DNA of 64,000 nucleotides, taken from JAWLBY01 sp041687455. GTDB taxonomy: Bacteria > Pseudomonadota > Gammaproteobacteria > Xanthomonadales > Xanthomonadaceae. Shown in pieces: positions 19,301-27,166 of the stretch. The stretch spans positions 1 to 64,000 of the forward strand of contig JAWLBY010000018.1 in NCBI GenBank assembly GCA_041687455.1, given 5' to 3'. A program made the position numbers and the translations under genes. Every line of letters begins with the position of its first letter. Position 1 is the stretch's first letter. The notes beneath the pieces were generated by a model, which searched no databases, was not told where the DNA came from, and saw nothing but the letters and a program-made list of their open reading frames with translations.

Positions 19301-19412
19301 GAAACTGAAGAACCTGCTCGACCCGGACGTCGAATTCACCCAGGGCGGCCTGTCGACCGCATCCTGGCGAAAGGGGCGCGAATTCGGGTTGTCGTTCGAG
19401 TGGACGTACTGA
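16311..19412 (+). CDS. TonB-dependent outer-membrane receptor with N-terminal carboxypeptidase-regulatory-like domain
   Basis: The protein is 1033 residues from a GTG that overlaps the TPR stop; a second GTG at 16344 (VKRTLLAIAASG) gives a cleaner signal peptide and may be the real start. Two beta-sandwich-like segments precede the plug; the second (about residues 140-225) is CarboxypepD-reg-like. FVVLEPYV (about 228-235) is a possible TonB box. The plug has VRGLGERYSSTLLNGAQVPSPDPTRR and PGEFGGGTIQLRTRG; a 22-strand barrel follows, ending FEWTY. Ligand unknown; Pho-box control of the operon suggests a phosphorus-containing compound. Confidence 0.93.
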   Translation: MSRRTLCRTSIVKRTLLAIAASGFVAGFAVAAEPAELSLILFDGQTPLSEAEVHVDGALQGLTNRDGAARLALPAGAHRLQVRRGDQELLALDLDLHEDENAEMIATLVAGQPARVAFESTHGSKTVVPATDEEVPAAEFGTLAGRIVSGEDGKPIAAARIYIAGTPIDLVSDADGRFTAPMAAGRYSLSVLAGTFAPQTLNDVEITVDATTEHTIELSPAGLELPEFVVLEPYVEGSLASFVEERRSSSAVADILGAEQISRAGDSDAAGALKRVTGLTLVDGKFVYVRGLGERYSSTLLNGAQVPSPDPTRRVVPLDLFPTEVLSGIVVQKTYSADMPGEFGGGTIQLRTRGAPETFLFKASASLGYADGTTGSDGLRYDGGNRDWTGFDSTRDAPAGLLDARLPSEPAALESLGEALAAQGYRVDPRSIGPDSGFALALGDRWQFGDRAWSLGYIAALRYSQHWDSRTERRRFYGLTGGDLVPIEDYTREQTERAIDASGFLSLAAEIGDRHALTANLLRVRQTTDEAQVDQGITDSGNDDRITTLEWIENELVTLQLLGEHEIPALGGLQLNWRVTDAEASRYAPNRRSYRFTLDEGLGDYVFESFNEQRYEFLQDDAREFGIDLRYPIALGGDDALTLRAGASRLERERESSIRRYRFGGRRPPGPVFDYDTLLNPDTIGPGGLVLQDRSLPTDAYTADVALDAQYLGADLVWHDWRFDFGVRREAIAQRVTTVRPFDPNATPEVGLLEATDLLPSAALTWRYSEAAQWRLGYSSTLSRPDIREQSRSNFIDPLLDIRVEGNPELKQAAIRHLDLRWEYYFSPVESLSIALFSKAFSDPIELVSSPASGSLLQIANADSASNRGIEFDLYRSFGALRAIDWLPRWLRADALDNLYFGANYAWIDSEVDLGGNQGIQTNATRPLQGQSSYVANLSLAWIDPDERFEATLLYNVSGPRISQVGVSGKPDIYEQPFHALDFTFGAALGDGWKLKAKLKNLLDPDVEFTQGGLSTASWRKGREFGLSFEWTY

Positions 19413-19505
19413 CGGGCGTGGCGAGTCCGGCCGGTGCCAGCTCGGCAGGCACGGGATAACGCGAGCAGGATCAACGGCGAACGCTTCGGTCAGGCGTGCG
19501 TTCGG

Positions 19506-19525
19506 CCCGAGCTACTTTCTCTTGC
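19506..19525. repeat. single copy of dispersed 20-mer
   Basis: This 20-mer (CCCGAGCTACTTTCTCTTGC) is the exact inverse complement of 38-57, where it forms one arm of a hairpin. Here the second arm is missing, so this is a partial copy. Confidence 0.7.
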
Positions 19526-19674
19526 GGAACCACCGTGAGCTGCCTGTTCGCGGAAATGCAGGCGTGCGGCCTCACGCCGCAGCATCATTCAGCGCGGGCC
19601 ACAGGAGTCGTGAAGTGCGGCGCCCCGGTCAGTGCGAACCCGCACGGAGGACTGGCACACATGCCGTCGTGCGA

Positions 19675-19703
19675 CCGACATGCCGGTTTCACGGAACTGT
19701 CAT
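19675..19703 (+). promoter_or_regulatory. Pho-box-like triple heptamer upstream of the repeat protein
   Basis: Heptamers CCGACAT, GTTTCAC and CTGTCAT start at 19675, 19686 and 19697, an exact 11-bp period, matching the PhoB consensus at 5, 5 and 7 of 7 positions. The gene starts 95 bp after the box. The -10 is not distinct (AATCAC or nearby). Confidence 0.65.
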
Positions 19704-19798
19704 CGCTTTGCCGAATCACTGCAACACGAACGTCCTACGGTGTGCGGATCGAGCGGTGAAGGACACCGCGCCGACTGTTCAGCCACCGAGGAACCGAG

Positions 19799-21493
19799 AT
19801 GTCGAACCTTCGCAAATCGCTGCTCGCCGTCGTCTGTGCGAGCGCCTTCGCCGGCCCCGTTGCCGCCAGCCACATCACCGAGGCCTTTGACGGCAACTGG
19901 TCCGATCCGAGCGCGATCGGCACCAACAAGGGACTGGTGGTCGACTACATTCCGAGCGCCAACGTCTTCTACTTCGCGTTTTTCACTTACGACGAACAGG
20001 GCAACCAGGTCTGGTTCGCCAATGCGTTCGCGGTCGAGGACGGCATCAGCGATTACAGCGTCGACGCACTGGTGTTCACCGGCGGCCGTTCCGGATCGGC
20101 CGGTGCACCGCAGTCGAGCAAGGTCGGCACGATCGACCTGTCGATCCAGTGCGACTCCATCCAGTTCGATTTCACGCCGGACGCCGGCTCCGGATTGCAA
20201 GCCGGCACATTCAACCTGCTGCCGTCGCTCGGCCTCGACTCGCTGGGCAGCGGGCAGTGCGTCGTCCCGCGCGACACCTGCCCGAGCGGCACCACGGCGA
20301 GCGGCAACGACTGCCAGTTGCCGAACTCGATCGCCGGCCACCTGCACCTGCCGGCCGGCAAGAAGTACCTCGTGGCGGGTCAGGTCAACGTCGAGGATGG
20401 CGGCACGCTGACCATCGAGCCGGGCGTGACGGTGCAGGGCGCCGCCGACCAGAGCACGCCGAACTTCATCGCGGTGCTGCAGGGCGGCCGGATCTATGCC
20501 GAAGGCACCGCAACCCAGCCGATCGTGTTCCGCGGTCCGACCGACCAGCCGGGCTCGTGGTCGGGCCTGGTGATGGCCGGCCGCTCGACCTGCAACGTCG
20601 CCACCGCCGGCGCGCAGTGCCAGTTCGAGGCGGTGCCGAGCATCACCTACGGCGGCGACCAGCTGGACGACAATTCCGGCATCCTGCGTTACGTGCGGAT
20701 CCAGAACGCCGGCTTCGCGGTGGCGCCGAACGAGGAACTGAATTCGCTGACCCTGCTCGGCGTCGGCAACGGCACCACGATCGAGCACGTGCAGGTCGAC
20801 GGCGGCCTCGATGATGGTTTCGAGTTCTTCGGCGGCAGCGTCAACGGCCGCTACCTGGTCTGTTCGAACATGGGCGACGACTGCTTCGACTTCGACCAGG
20901 GCTACAGCGGCAAGCTGCAGTTCCTGCTCGGCTGGCAGGGTGAGAACACCGACGCTGGATCGGACTCGAACGGCATCGAATCCGACAACAACAAGAACAA
21001 CAACGACCTTGCACCGCGCACCCGGCCGGTGGTCTCGAACCTGACCCTGGTCGGTGGCCCGGTCGGTAACGAAGGCATGCGCCTGCGTCGCGGCAGCGGT
21101 GGCATCTATCGCAACGTCGCCGTGACCGGTTTCCAGAACTCGTGCCTTAACCTCGATGATGCCGGCACCTTCGCGCTCGGCAGCGCCAATGCCCAGGGCA
21201 ACGACCTGGCCATGTCGCACTCGTTCGTCGGCACCTGCGCCACCGGCGCGTTCGAGGACGCTGCCGGCGACGCTTACGCGGTCAGTGCCTGGTACAACGC
21301 CGGCGCCGGCAACGCCAGCGGCGATCCGAAGCTGGTCGCCGGCGGCTTCCTGCCGCAGGCCGACTCGCCGCTGCTGTCCGGTGGGCAGTCGCCGAGCGAT
21401 GCGTTCTTCGTGCCGGTGACCTTCCGCGGTGCGTTCGCCGGACCGCGCGACAACTGGACCTACGGTTGGACGATCAACCTGCCTAACCAGTAA
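19799..21493 (+). CDS. secreted protein with parallel beta-helix-like repeats, unknown function
   Basis: The 564-residue protein has a signal peptide (cleavage near GPVAAS). Residues 25-150 form a small domain with VYFAFFTYDEQGNQVWF-like sequence, also seen in other xanthomonad exported proteins; the rest repeats short strands (GGTLTIEPGVTVQG, GGRIYAEGTATQPIVFRG) typical of a right-handed beta-helix. Cysteines occur in pairs, as for an exported protein. It follows the receptor and has its own Pho box and terminator. It may be the surface or periplasmic partner of the receptor; no catalytic motif is recognisable. Confidence 0.8.
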   Translation: MSNLRKSLLAVVCASAFAGPVAASHITEAFDGNWSDPSAIGTNKGLVVDYIPSANVFYFAFFTYDEQGNQVWFANAFAVEDGISDYSVDALVFTGGRSGSAGAPQSSKVGTIDLSIQCDSIQFDFTPDAGSGLQAGTFNLLPSLGLDSLGSGQCVVPRDTCPSGTTASGNDCQLPNSIAGHLHLPAGKKYLVAGQVNVEDGGTLTIEPGVTVQGAADQSTPNFIAVLQGGRIYAEGTATQPIVFRGPTDQPGSWSGLVMAGRSTCNVATAGAQCQFEAVPSITYGGDQLDDNSGILRYVRIQNAGFAVAPNEELNSLTLLGVGNGTTIEHVQVDGGLDDGFEFFGGSVNGRYLVCSNMGDDCFDFDQGYSGKLQFLLGWQGENTDAGSDSNGIESDNNKNNNDLAPRTRPVVSNLTLVGGPVGNEGMRLRRGSGGIYRNVAVTGFQNSCLNLDDAGTFALGSANAQGNDLAMSHSFVGTCATGAFEDAAGDAYAVSAWYNAGAGNASGDPKLVAGGFLPQADSPLLSGGQSPSDAFFVPVTFRGAFAGPRDNWTYGWTINLPNQ

Positions 21494-21523
21494 GCAAGAC
21501 ACGTCAGCAATGGACTGTATTTC

Positions 21524-21550
21524 GGGCCGGCTCCGCCGGCCCTTTTCTTT
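21524..21550 (+). terminator. Rho-independent terminator
   Basis: An 8-bp GC stem, GGGCCGGC / GCCGGCCC (21524-21531 and 21535-21542), with a 3-nt loop is followed by TTTTCTTT. It lies 30 bp after the stop of the beta-helix gene and ends the TonB-receptor block. Confidence 0.9.
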
Positions 21551-21723
21551 GGTGCGTGCGTCACGGGCGCACTGCTGGATGCACAAGTCCTCCGGTGATT
21601 TACGTTGTATGCGAGACACTGCCGCGGCCCCTGTCTCGAACGATGCGTTCGGCGCGGATCGGCACCGGTTCCTGCCGGCGGGTCGATATCGGCGAATTGC
21701 GGCAGCAGTGCGGTCGTCGACGA

Positions 21724-21752
21724 CTGTCACATGACTGTCACCTGCGTCGCAC
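21724..21752 (+). promoter_or_regulatory. Pho box upstream of the basic protein gene
   Basis: CTGTCAC-ATGA-CTGTCAC (21724-21741) is a near-ideal PhoB box; a third weaker heptamer GTCGCAC follows at 21746. TAGTCA (21763-21768) lies 10 bp after the third heptamer. The ATG is at 21805. The 311 bp between the two genes hold only the terminator and this element. Confidence 0.88.
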
Positions 21753-21804
21753 GCCGGTGTGATAGTCATGGCAATCCCACGTATTCCGGATCGCGAACCA
21801 GACC

Positions 21805-22245
21805 ATGAGTACTTCCACAACTCCCCCGAAGCGTGCGGCCAGGAGCCGTCGTGGTACCACCTCCGGCCAGGCCGATATCCGTTCCGCAACGGCGGGCACG
21901 GTCGTCGATGCCGATGCCGCCGTGCCGTCGACTACCGGCGTGGTCAAGCGGCAGGGTGGGCCGAGCAAGTCTCCACGCAAGGCCGCACCGCGCCGCAAGG
22001 TGGAAGTCGACGTACTGGCCGACAAGCTGGTGCGGGATCGCTTCACGATGCCGGCCGGCGACTACGACCTGATCAAGTTGATGAAGCAGCGAGCGGCTGC
22101 GGCCGGTCGGCCGACCCGGAAGAACGAACTGCTGCGGGCCGGTCTGCATGCGTTGCGAGAATCCGGAACGATCGAGATGATCAAGGCGCTCGACCGGCTG
22201 ACACCGGTCAGGCGAAAGGGCAGAAAGGCTGCAAGAGACGACTGA
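21805..22245 (+). CDS. small basic protein with conserved VRDxFTMP-type domain, function unknown
   Basis: The 146-residue protein has a disordered N-terminus rich in Ser, Thr, Arg, Ala and Lys (about residues 1-65) and a compact helical C-terminal domain with KLVRDRFTMPAGDYDLIKLMKQRA and NELLRAGLHAL. The tail is again basic (RRKGRKAARDD). From memory, this domain occurs in proteobacterial proteins near phosphate and polyphosphate genes; I cannot verify it here. A basic tail and a Pho box would fit nucleic-acid or polyphosphate binding. No enzyme motif is seen. Confidence 0.78.
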   Translation: MSTSTTPPKRAARSRRGTTSGQADIRSATAGTVVDADAAVPSTTGVVKRQGGPSKSPRKAAPRRKVEVDVLADKLVRDRFTMPAGDYDLIKLMKQRAAAAGRPTRKNELLRAGLHALRESGTIEMIKALDRLTPVRRKGRKAARDD

Positions 22246-22375
22246 TGCAGTCAGCCGACCCGTCGCCGGCGGGCGCGCCCACAACGCTGGCAGTTCGACC
22301 AGTCCGTCTTGCCGGGATGCCGGGACCGCTCCCGATGGATCACGCCCGTCCGACCGCTCGTCGACTGCCGCCGCG

Positions 22376-22393
22376 CTGTCACGCCGCCGTCGC
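22376..22393 (+). promoter_or_regulatory. Pho box and -10 of olsF
   Basis: CTGTCAC-GCCG-CCGTCGC has the 7-4-7 PhoB layout (second heptamer 4-5 of 7). Exactly 10 bp later is TAGCCT (22404-22409), the same spacing and a similar hexamer to the porin promoter. The olsF ATG lies 43 bp after the box. Confidence 0.75.
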
Positions 22394-22435
22394 AATCGAC
22401 GCCTAGCCTTGGCGGAAACGGCGTGGAGGTCGGCG

Positions 22436-24142
22436 ATGATCAGTGTCGAAGAGAGCTTCTACAACCGCTTTCCGGCGCTGGCCGACGGACCGGTTCGACG
22501 CATCTCGCAGCCGGTAGTCAGCATGCTGCGGCGGGTCGCCTGCGAGAGTCGGATCAATGGCGCACTGGCTTCGCTGCGACACAGTCGAGGACTCGATTTC
22601 GTCGCCGATGCGCTGGAGCGGCTGCGATTCAGCTACCGTGTCGCGCCTGCCGACCGCGCCAACATTCCGGCCGAAGGCCGGGTGCTGATCGTCGCCAATC
22701 ATCCGCTCGGCGCACTCGATGCGTTGGCGCTGCTCGACCTGGTCGGCGGGTTGCGTCGCGACGTTCGCATTCTTGCCAACGACGTGCTGGCCCGGCTCGA
22801 ACCGCTGCGTGAACTTCTGCTGCCGTGTCCGGTGTTCGGCGATGCAGGGCGCGGTGCGCTGCGCGAGACCTATCGCGCGCTCGAGCGTGACGCCGCGGTG
22901 ATCGTGTTTCCGGCCGGTGAAGTCAGCCGGATCCGGCCGAACGGTGTTCGCGACGGCCGCTGGTCGGAAGGCTTCGTCCGCTTCGCTCGCAGGTCCGGCG
23001 CACCGGTGCTGCCGGTGCACGTCGCAGCACACAACTCACCGACCTTTTACGGCGTGTCAATGCTGTCGAAGCCGCTTGCCACGATGCTGTTGCCGCGCGA
23101 GATGTTTGCCGCCGAGGCGTCGCGGATCACGCTCGCGATCGGTGCGCCGGTCGAGGCCCGCGAGCTGGCACGGCAGGAGCCGGTGGCGGTCGCCGCGACG
23201 ATGCGCCGGCATGTGTACCGACTGGCGCGGCGCAAGCCGCCCCTGTTCGCGACCACGACCACGATCGCGCATCCGCAGCCGGTCGGCGAGGTGCGTGCCG
23301 CACTCGCCGGCGCCGAGCCGCTCGGGCAGACCACCGACGGCAAGCGCATCCTGCTGCTCGATCCGCAATCCGGCTGCGCTGCGTTGCGCGAGATCGGGCG
23401 GCTGCGCGAACTGGCGTTCCGGCGGGTCGGCGAGGGCACCGGCATGCGCCGGGACCTCGACCGCTTCGATGCCCATTACCGCCATATCGTGCTGTGGGAC
23501 GAGCAGGCGCTGGAAATCGTCGGTGCCTATCGGCTTGGCGAGGCCGGGCGGCTGTTGCCGCAGTACGGGATCGACGGTCTGTACAGCGCGATGCTGTTCG
23601 ACTTCGGTGATGCGGCGCACGAATTCCTGGTGCAAGGCGTCGAACTCGGGCGCAGCTTCGTGCAGCCGCGCTACTGGGGCAGCCGCAGCCTCGACTACCT
23701 GTGGCAGGGCATCGGCGCGTACCTGCGGCATCGGCCGGAGATCCGCTGGCTGTTCGGTCCGGTCAGCCTGTCGGCGCAACTGTCGGACGAGGCGCGAAGC
23801 TGGATCGTGCATTGCCATCGACACTATTTCGGCGACCCCGGGCAACTCGCCCGGGCGCGCAATCCGTATGTCGTGGATGGCGCCGTTGCTGCTGCCGCCG
23901 CCGACTGCTGGCGGGAACGCGATGTTCGCGGCGGGTTGCTCGCGCTGCGCGAACGGTTATCCGCGCTCGGCGCGCAGTTGCCGACGCTGTACCGGCAGTA
24001 TCCCGATCTGTGCGAACCGGACGGCGTGCGCTTCCTCGACTTCGGCGTCGACCCGGCGTTCGGTCACTGCGTCGACGGGCTGATCCGGCTCGACCTGCAG
24101 CGGCTGAAGCCGGCGAAACGGGCGCGCTACCTCGGTGCCTGA
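22436..24142 (+). CDS. olsF: bifunctional ornithine lipid synthase OlsF
   Basis: The 568-residue protein fuses two acyltransferases, the OlsF architecture known from Serratia. Residues 1-260 form a lysophospholipid-type O-acyltransferase with NHPLGALD (His89) and VFPAGEVSR; residues 290-540 form a GNAT-type N-acyltransferase of the OlsB class with LAFRRVGEGTG and GAYRL. Together they N-acylate ornithine and then add the second, ester-linked chain, giving a phosphorus-free membrane lipid. The ATG at 22436 follows GGAGG by 6 bp. A Pho box fits the known induction of ornithine lipids by phosphate lack. Confidence 0.92.
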   Translation: MISVEESFYNRFPALADGPVRRISQPVVSMLRRVACESRINGALASLRHSRGLDFVADALERLRFSYRVAPADRANIPAEGRVLIVANHPLGALDALALLDLVGGLRRDVRILANDVLARLEPLRELLLPCPVFGDAGRGALRETYRALERDAAVIVFPAGEVSRIRPNGVRDGRWSEGFVRFARRSGAPVLPVHVAAHNSPTFYGVSMLSKPLATMLLPREMFAAEASRITLAIGAPVEARELARQEPVAVAATMRRHVYRLARRKPPLFATTTTIAHPQPVGEVRAALAGAEPLGQTTDGKRILLLDPQSGCAALREIGRLRELAFRRVGEGTGMRRDLDRFDAHYRHIVLWDEQALEIVGAYRLGEAGRLLPQYGIDGLYSAMLFDFGDAAHEFLVQGVELGRSFVQPRYWGSRSLDYLWQGIGAYLRHRPEIRWLFGPVSLSAQLSDEARSWIVHCHRHYFGDPGQLARARNPYVVDGAVAAAAADCWRERDVRGGLLALRERLSALGAQLPTLYRQYPDLCEPDGVRFLDFGVDPAFGHCVDGLIRLDLQRLKPAKRARYLGA

Positions 24143-24152
24143 CGCCCATCCC

Positions 24153-24243
24153 TGCAGGAGCCGCTTCAGCGGCGACCGCGCCGCGTGCAATCCGTGGTGC
24201 TGCGTGCAGGTGCCGCTCGATCGCTGCTGAAGCGGCTCCTGCA
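24153..24243. repeat. REP-like 18-bp perfect inverted repeat pair
   Basis: TGCAGGAGCCGCTTCAGC (24153-24170) and its exact complement (24226-24243) flank 55 bp, between the convergent olsF and rapA genes. Each arm also holds a smaller GCTGAAGC-type hairpin. This is a paired extragenic palindrome that could stop transcription from both sides. Confidence 0.85.
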
Positions 24244-24255
24244 TGTGCGCCGCGA

Positions 24256-27120
24256 TCAGCCGGCGATGCGCAGGAAATCCGGGCTCGCGATCAGGCGCAG
24301 TGCATCGAGTCGCGGCCGCGCCTGCGGCAGCGCCTCGGCCAGCGCGGCGCGTTCGTTGGCGAGGGCATCCACTTCGTCCTGTCGCACCGACGGATTGACC
24401 CGCGCCAGCGCCTGCAGCCGTTCGTGTTCGTGGCCGAGCAGCGCGTCGGCCATCGCTTCGGCGCGGGCGATCCGTTGTGCGGCGTGTTCGGCGGCCAGTT
24501 CGGTCGCGCGCCTGACCATCGGCGGCACCAACTGGCCGAGCACCTTGCGGAAGCGCAGCAGGTCGACCATGCGATCGTCGGCACGTTCGATCGCGCGCTC
24601 GCCCGGCGAGAAATCGGCGCGCGACTGCAAGCGTGTGTCGACCACCGCACGCAGCGGCTCCGGCGGCAGGAAGCGGGCAACGTGCAGGTGTCGATCGGCG
24701 ACGCATTCGAGCACGAACACCGCTTCGAGCAACACCGTGCGTGCCGGCAGGCTTTCGTCGAGCAGGAAGGCTGCGTTGCCGGACTCCGACGACAGCAGCA
24801 GATCCTGCGCCGACATCAGCAGCGGATGGTCGGCGCGCAGATAGAGCAGGTCGTCACGGGTCAGTGCGAGCTGGCGGTCGAAGGTCGCCTGCCGCGGGCC
24901 GTTCTTCAGTTCCTCGAACGCATCGAGCGTGACGTACTCGGGATCGAGCAGCCACAGGCCGCTGCCGAGCGGTTCGTGGTGGATGCCGAACTGCTCGAGC
25001 AGGCGCAGCGGATAGTCGTCGATCGCGGCCAATCGGTCGTCGTCGGCCAGCGCACGCAGCAGGTCGCCGTGGCCGGCGCCGCGCTGGCTGGCGACTTCGA
25101 GCAGCCGGTCGCGGCCGCGCTGGATCTCGGCCGACAGCTCGGCATGCAACTGGCGCGTCTCGACGACCAGCGCGTCGAGCGCTTCGTCCTGCCCGGCCGG
25201 GCTCGCGCTGGCGGCACGTTCTACCAGTGCGCTGCCGAATGCGGCCAGCAGTTCGCGGCCGTCGGCGCTGACGCCGGAGAACGCGCCGACGCCTTCGTCG
25301 AACCAGCGCAGCAGCACGTCCTGCGGGCTGCCCGACAATGCGGCGGCGTGGATCTGCACGTCGCCGCGCTGGCCGATCCGGTCGAGCCGGCCGATCCGCT
25401 GCTCGAGCATGTCCGGGTCGAGCGGAAGGTCCCACAGGATCAGGTGCTGGGCGAACTGGAAGTTGCGGCCTTCGGCGCCGATTTCCGATGCGATCAGCAG
25501 GCGCGCGCCGTCCGGCTGGGCGAAGAACACCGCATTGCGGTCGCGCTGCAGCAGGTTCATGTCTTCGTGGAAGCGCGCCACCGCGATGCCGGAACGCAGC
25601 CGCAGCGCCTCCTCGAGGGCCTGCACCTTGGCCCGCGAGCGGCACAGCAGCAGGGCCTTGGCCGGTGCGATCGCGTCGAGCAGCGCGAGCAGCCAGTCGA
25701 GCCGTGGATCGCGGGTGTAGTCGTGTTCCGGCTCGGCGTGCCCGGGGGCGCCGACGTCGGCGAGGAACTCGGCCAGCAGCCGGCCCTGCAGTTCCGGTTC
25801 GTCGGCGGCCGGCAGCCGGCGCAGATCAGCGATCCGGCGCGGGAAGCCGCCGACCGCGGCGCGGCGGTTGCGGATCATGCTGCGGCCGGTGCCATGGCGA
25901 TCGACCAGGTCGTCGATCAACGTGGCGACCAGCGCCTGGCGGGCGGCGCCGTCGGCGGCATCGATCGTGTCCAGCCGCGCCGGCACGCTGCCGCCTTCAT
26001 CGCCGAACAGACCGATCAGCGCCGCGCGGGCGTCGGCATCGAGCACGGCGCCGGACAGCAGCGCGTCGACCGCGCCGGACACCGCGGTGTAGTGGTCCGA
26101 CTCGGCAAGAAAGGTGTCGAGATCGCCGTAGCGGGCCGGGTCGAGCAGGCGCAGGCGGGCGAAATGGCCGCTGCGGCCGAGCTGTTCCGGTGTTGCGGTC
26201 AGCAGGATCACCGCCGGCACCTGCGCCGCCAGCGTTTCGACCAGCCGGTATTCCGCGCTCGGTGCGTCCGCGCTCCAGGCGAGGTGGTGCGCCTCGTCGA
26301 CGACCAGCGCATCCCAGCCGGCGTCGATCGCCTGCTGCCGGCGCTTGCGGTCGTTGGCGAGCCAGCCGACCGAAGCGATGACGGTCTGTTCGTCCTCGAA
26401 CGGATTGCGGCCGTCGCCGCCCATCTCGAGCGACTCGCAGCGCTCCTCGTCGTACAGCGCAAAGGCGAGGTTGAAGCGCCGCAGCAGCTCGACGAACCAC
26501 TGGTGCACCAGCGATTCCGGCACCAGCACCAGCACCCGCGATGCGCGGCCGCTGGCCAGCAACTGGGCGACGATCAGGCAGGCTTCAATGGTCTTGCCGA
26601 GGCCGACCTCGTCGGCCAGCAGCAGCCGTGGCGGCCGCCGGCTGGCGGCGACTTCGGCAACCCGCAACTGATGCGGGATCAGGTCGATCCGCGCACCGAG
26701 CGTGCCCCAGCCCGGATGCGCCTGCGCGCGGGCACGCTGCTGCAGGCTCTCGATCCGAGCCTCGAACTGCGAATTGCGGTCGACCCGGCCGGACAGCAGC
26801 CGCGTGTCGGCTTTCGAGACCGGCTGCTCCGGATCCAGCTCGCCTTCGCCGAAGCGCCGGCCGTCGGCGAGATAGCCGAGCAGGCCGTCGGCTTCGTCGA
26901 CGCCGTCCACGGTCCATTCGTGGCCGCCGACACGGATCCGGTCGCCGATGCGGAAGCTCGCGCGCGCCAGCGGCGCCGAGCCGATCGCATACTGGCGGAC
27001 CACGCCGCTACCGGTGAAGACGATCTGTACGCTGCGTCCGGCAAGGCGCAGCACGGTGCCGAGGCCGAGCTCGGGCTCGGCGGTCGAAAACCAGCGTTGG
27101 CCGGGGGTGAAGGCGATCAT
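24256..27120 (-). CDS. rapA: RNA polymerase-associated helicase RapA (HepA)
   Basis: The 954-residue protein (968 in E. coli) is a Swi2/Snf2 ATPase that recycles stalled RNA polymerase. It has the N-terminal RapA Tudor-like domains (GQRWFSTAEPELGLGTVL and a second KOW-like segment), Walker A DEVGLGKT, DEAH box VVDEAHHL, the LLTATPEQLG motif, and helicase C motifs including EIGAEGRNFQFAQHLILWDLPLDP and RIGRLDRIGQ. The start at 27120 gives the standard MIAFTPGQRW N-terminus; the frame extends upstream without sense. Confidence 0.96.
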   Translation of the reverse strand: MIAFTPGQRWFSTAEPELGLGTVLRLAGRSVQIVFTGSGVVRQYAIGSAPLARASFRIGDRIRVGGHEWTVDGVDEADGLLGYLADGRRFGEGELDPEQPVSKADTRLLSGRVDRNSQFEARIESLQQRARAQAHPGWGTLGARIDLIPHQLRVAEVAASRRPPRLLLADEVGLGKTIEACLIVAQLLASGRASRVLVLVPESLVHQWFVELLRRFNLAFALYDEERCESLEMGGDGRNPFEDEQTVIASVGWLANDRKRRQQAIDAGWDALVVDEAHHLAWSADAPSAEYRLVETLAAQVPAVILLTATPEQLGRSGHFARLRLLDPARYGDLDTFLAESDHYTAVSGAVDALLSGAVLDADARAALIGLFGDEGGSVPARLDTIDAADGAARQALVATLIDDLVDRHGTGRSMIRNRRAAVGGFPRRIADLRRLPAADEPELQGRLLAEFLADVGAPGHAEPEHDYTRDPRLDWLLALLDAIAPAKALLLCRSRAKVQALEEALRLRSGIAVARFHEDMNLLQRDRNAVFFAQPDGARLLIASEIGAEGRNFQFAQHLILWDLPLDPDMLEQRIGRLDRIGQRGDVQIHAAALSGSPQDVLLRWFDEGVGAFSGVSADGRELLAAFGSALVERAASASPAGQDEALDALVVETRQLHAELSAEIQRGRDRLLEVASQRGAGHGDLLRALADDDRLAAIDDYPLRLLEQFGIHHEPLGSGLWLLDPEYVTLDAFEELKNGPRQATFDRQLALTRDDLLYLRADHPLLMSAQDLLLSSESGNAAFLLDESLPARTVLLEAVFVLECVADRHLHVARFLPPEPLRAVVDTRLQSRADFSPGERAIERADDRMVDLLRFRKVLGQLVPPMVRRATELAAEHAAQRIARAEAMADALLGHEHERLQALARVNPSVRQDEVDALANERAALAEALPQARPRLDALRLIASPDFLRIAG

Positions 27121-27166
27121 GGGGGCGGGAGTGTACAGGCTCGCCCGCGCCGCCGGCGCGCTGCGT

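Larger units (their letters stand above)
19413..19798. other. 386-bp intergenic region
   Basis: No gene is supported: the short open frames are arginine-rich shadows. It holds a 20-nt copy of the left-edge dispersed repeat (19506-19525) and, near its right end, the triple-heptamer Pho box (19675-19703) of the downstream gene. No clear terminator follows the receptor gene, so read-through is possible. Confidence 0.6.
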
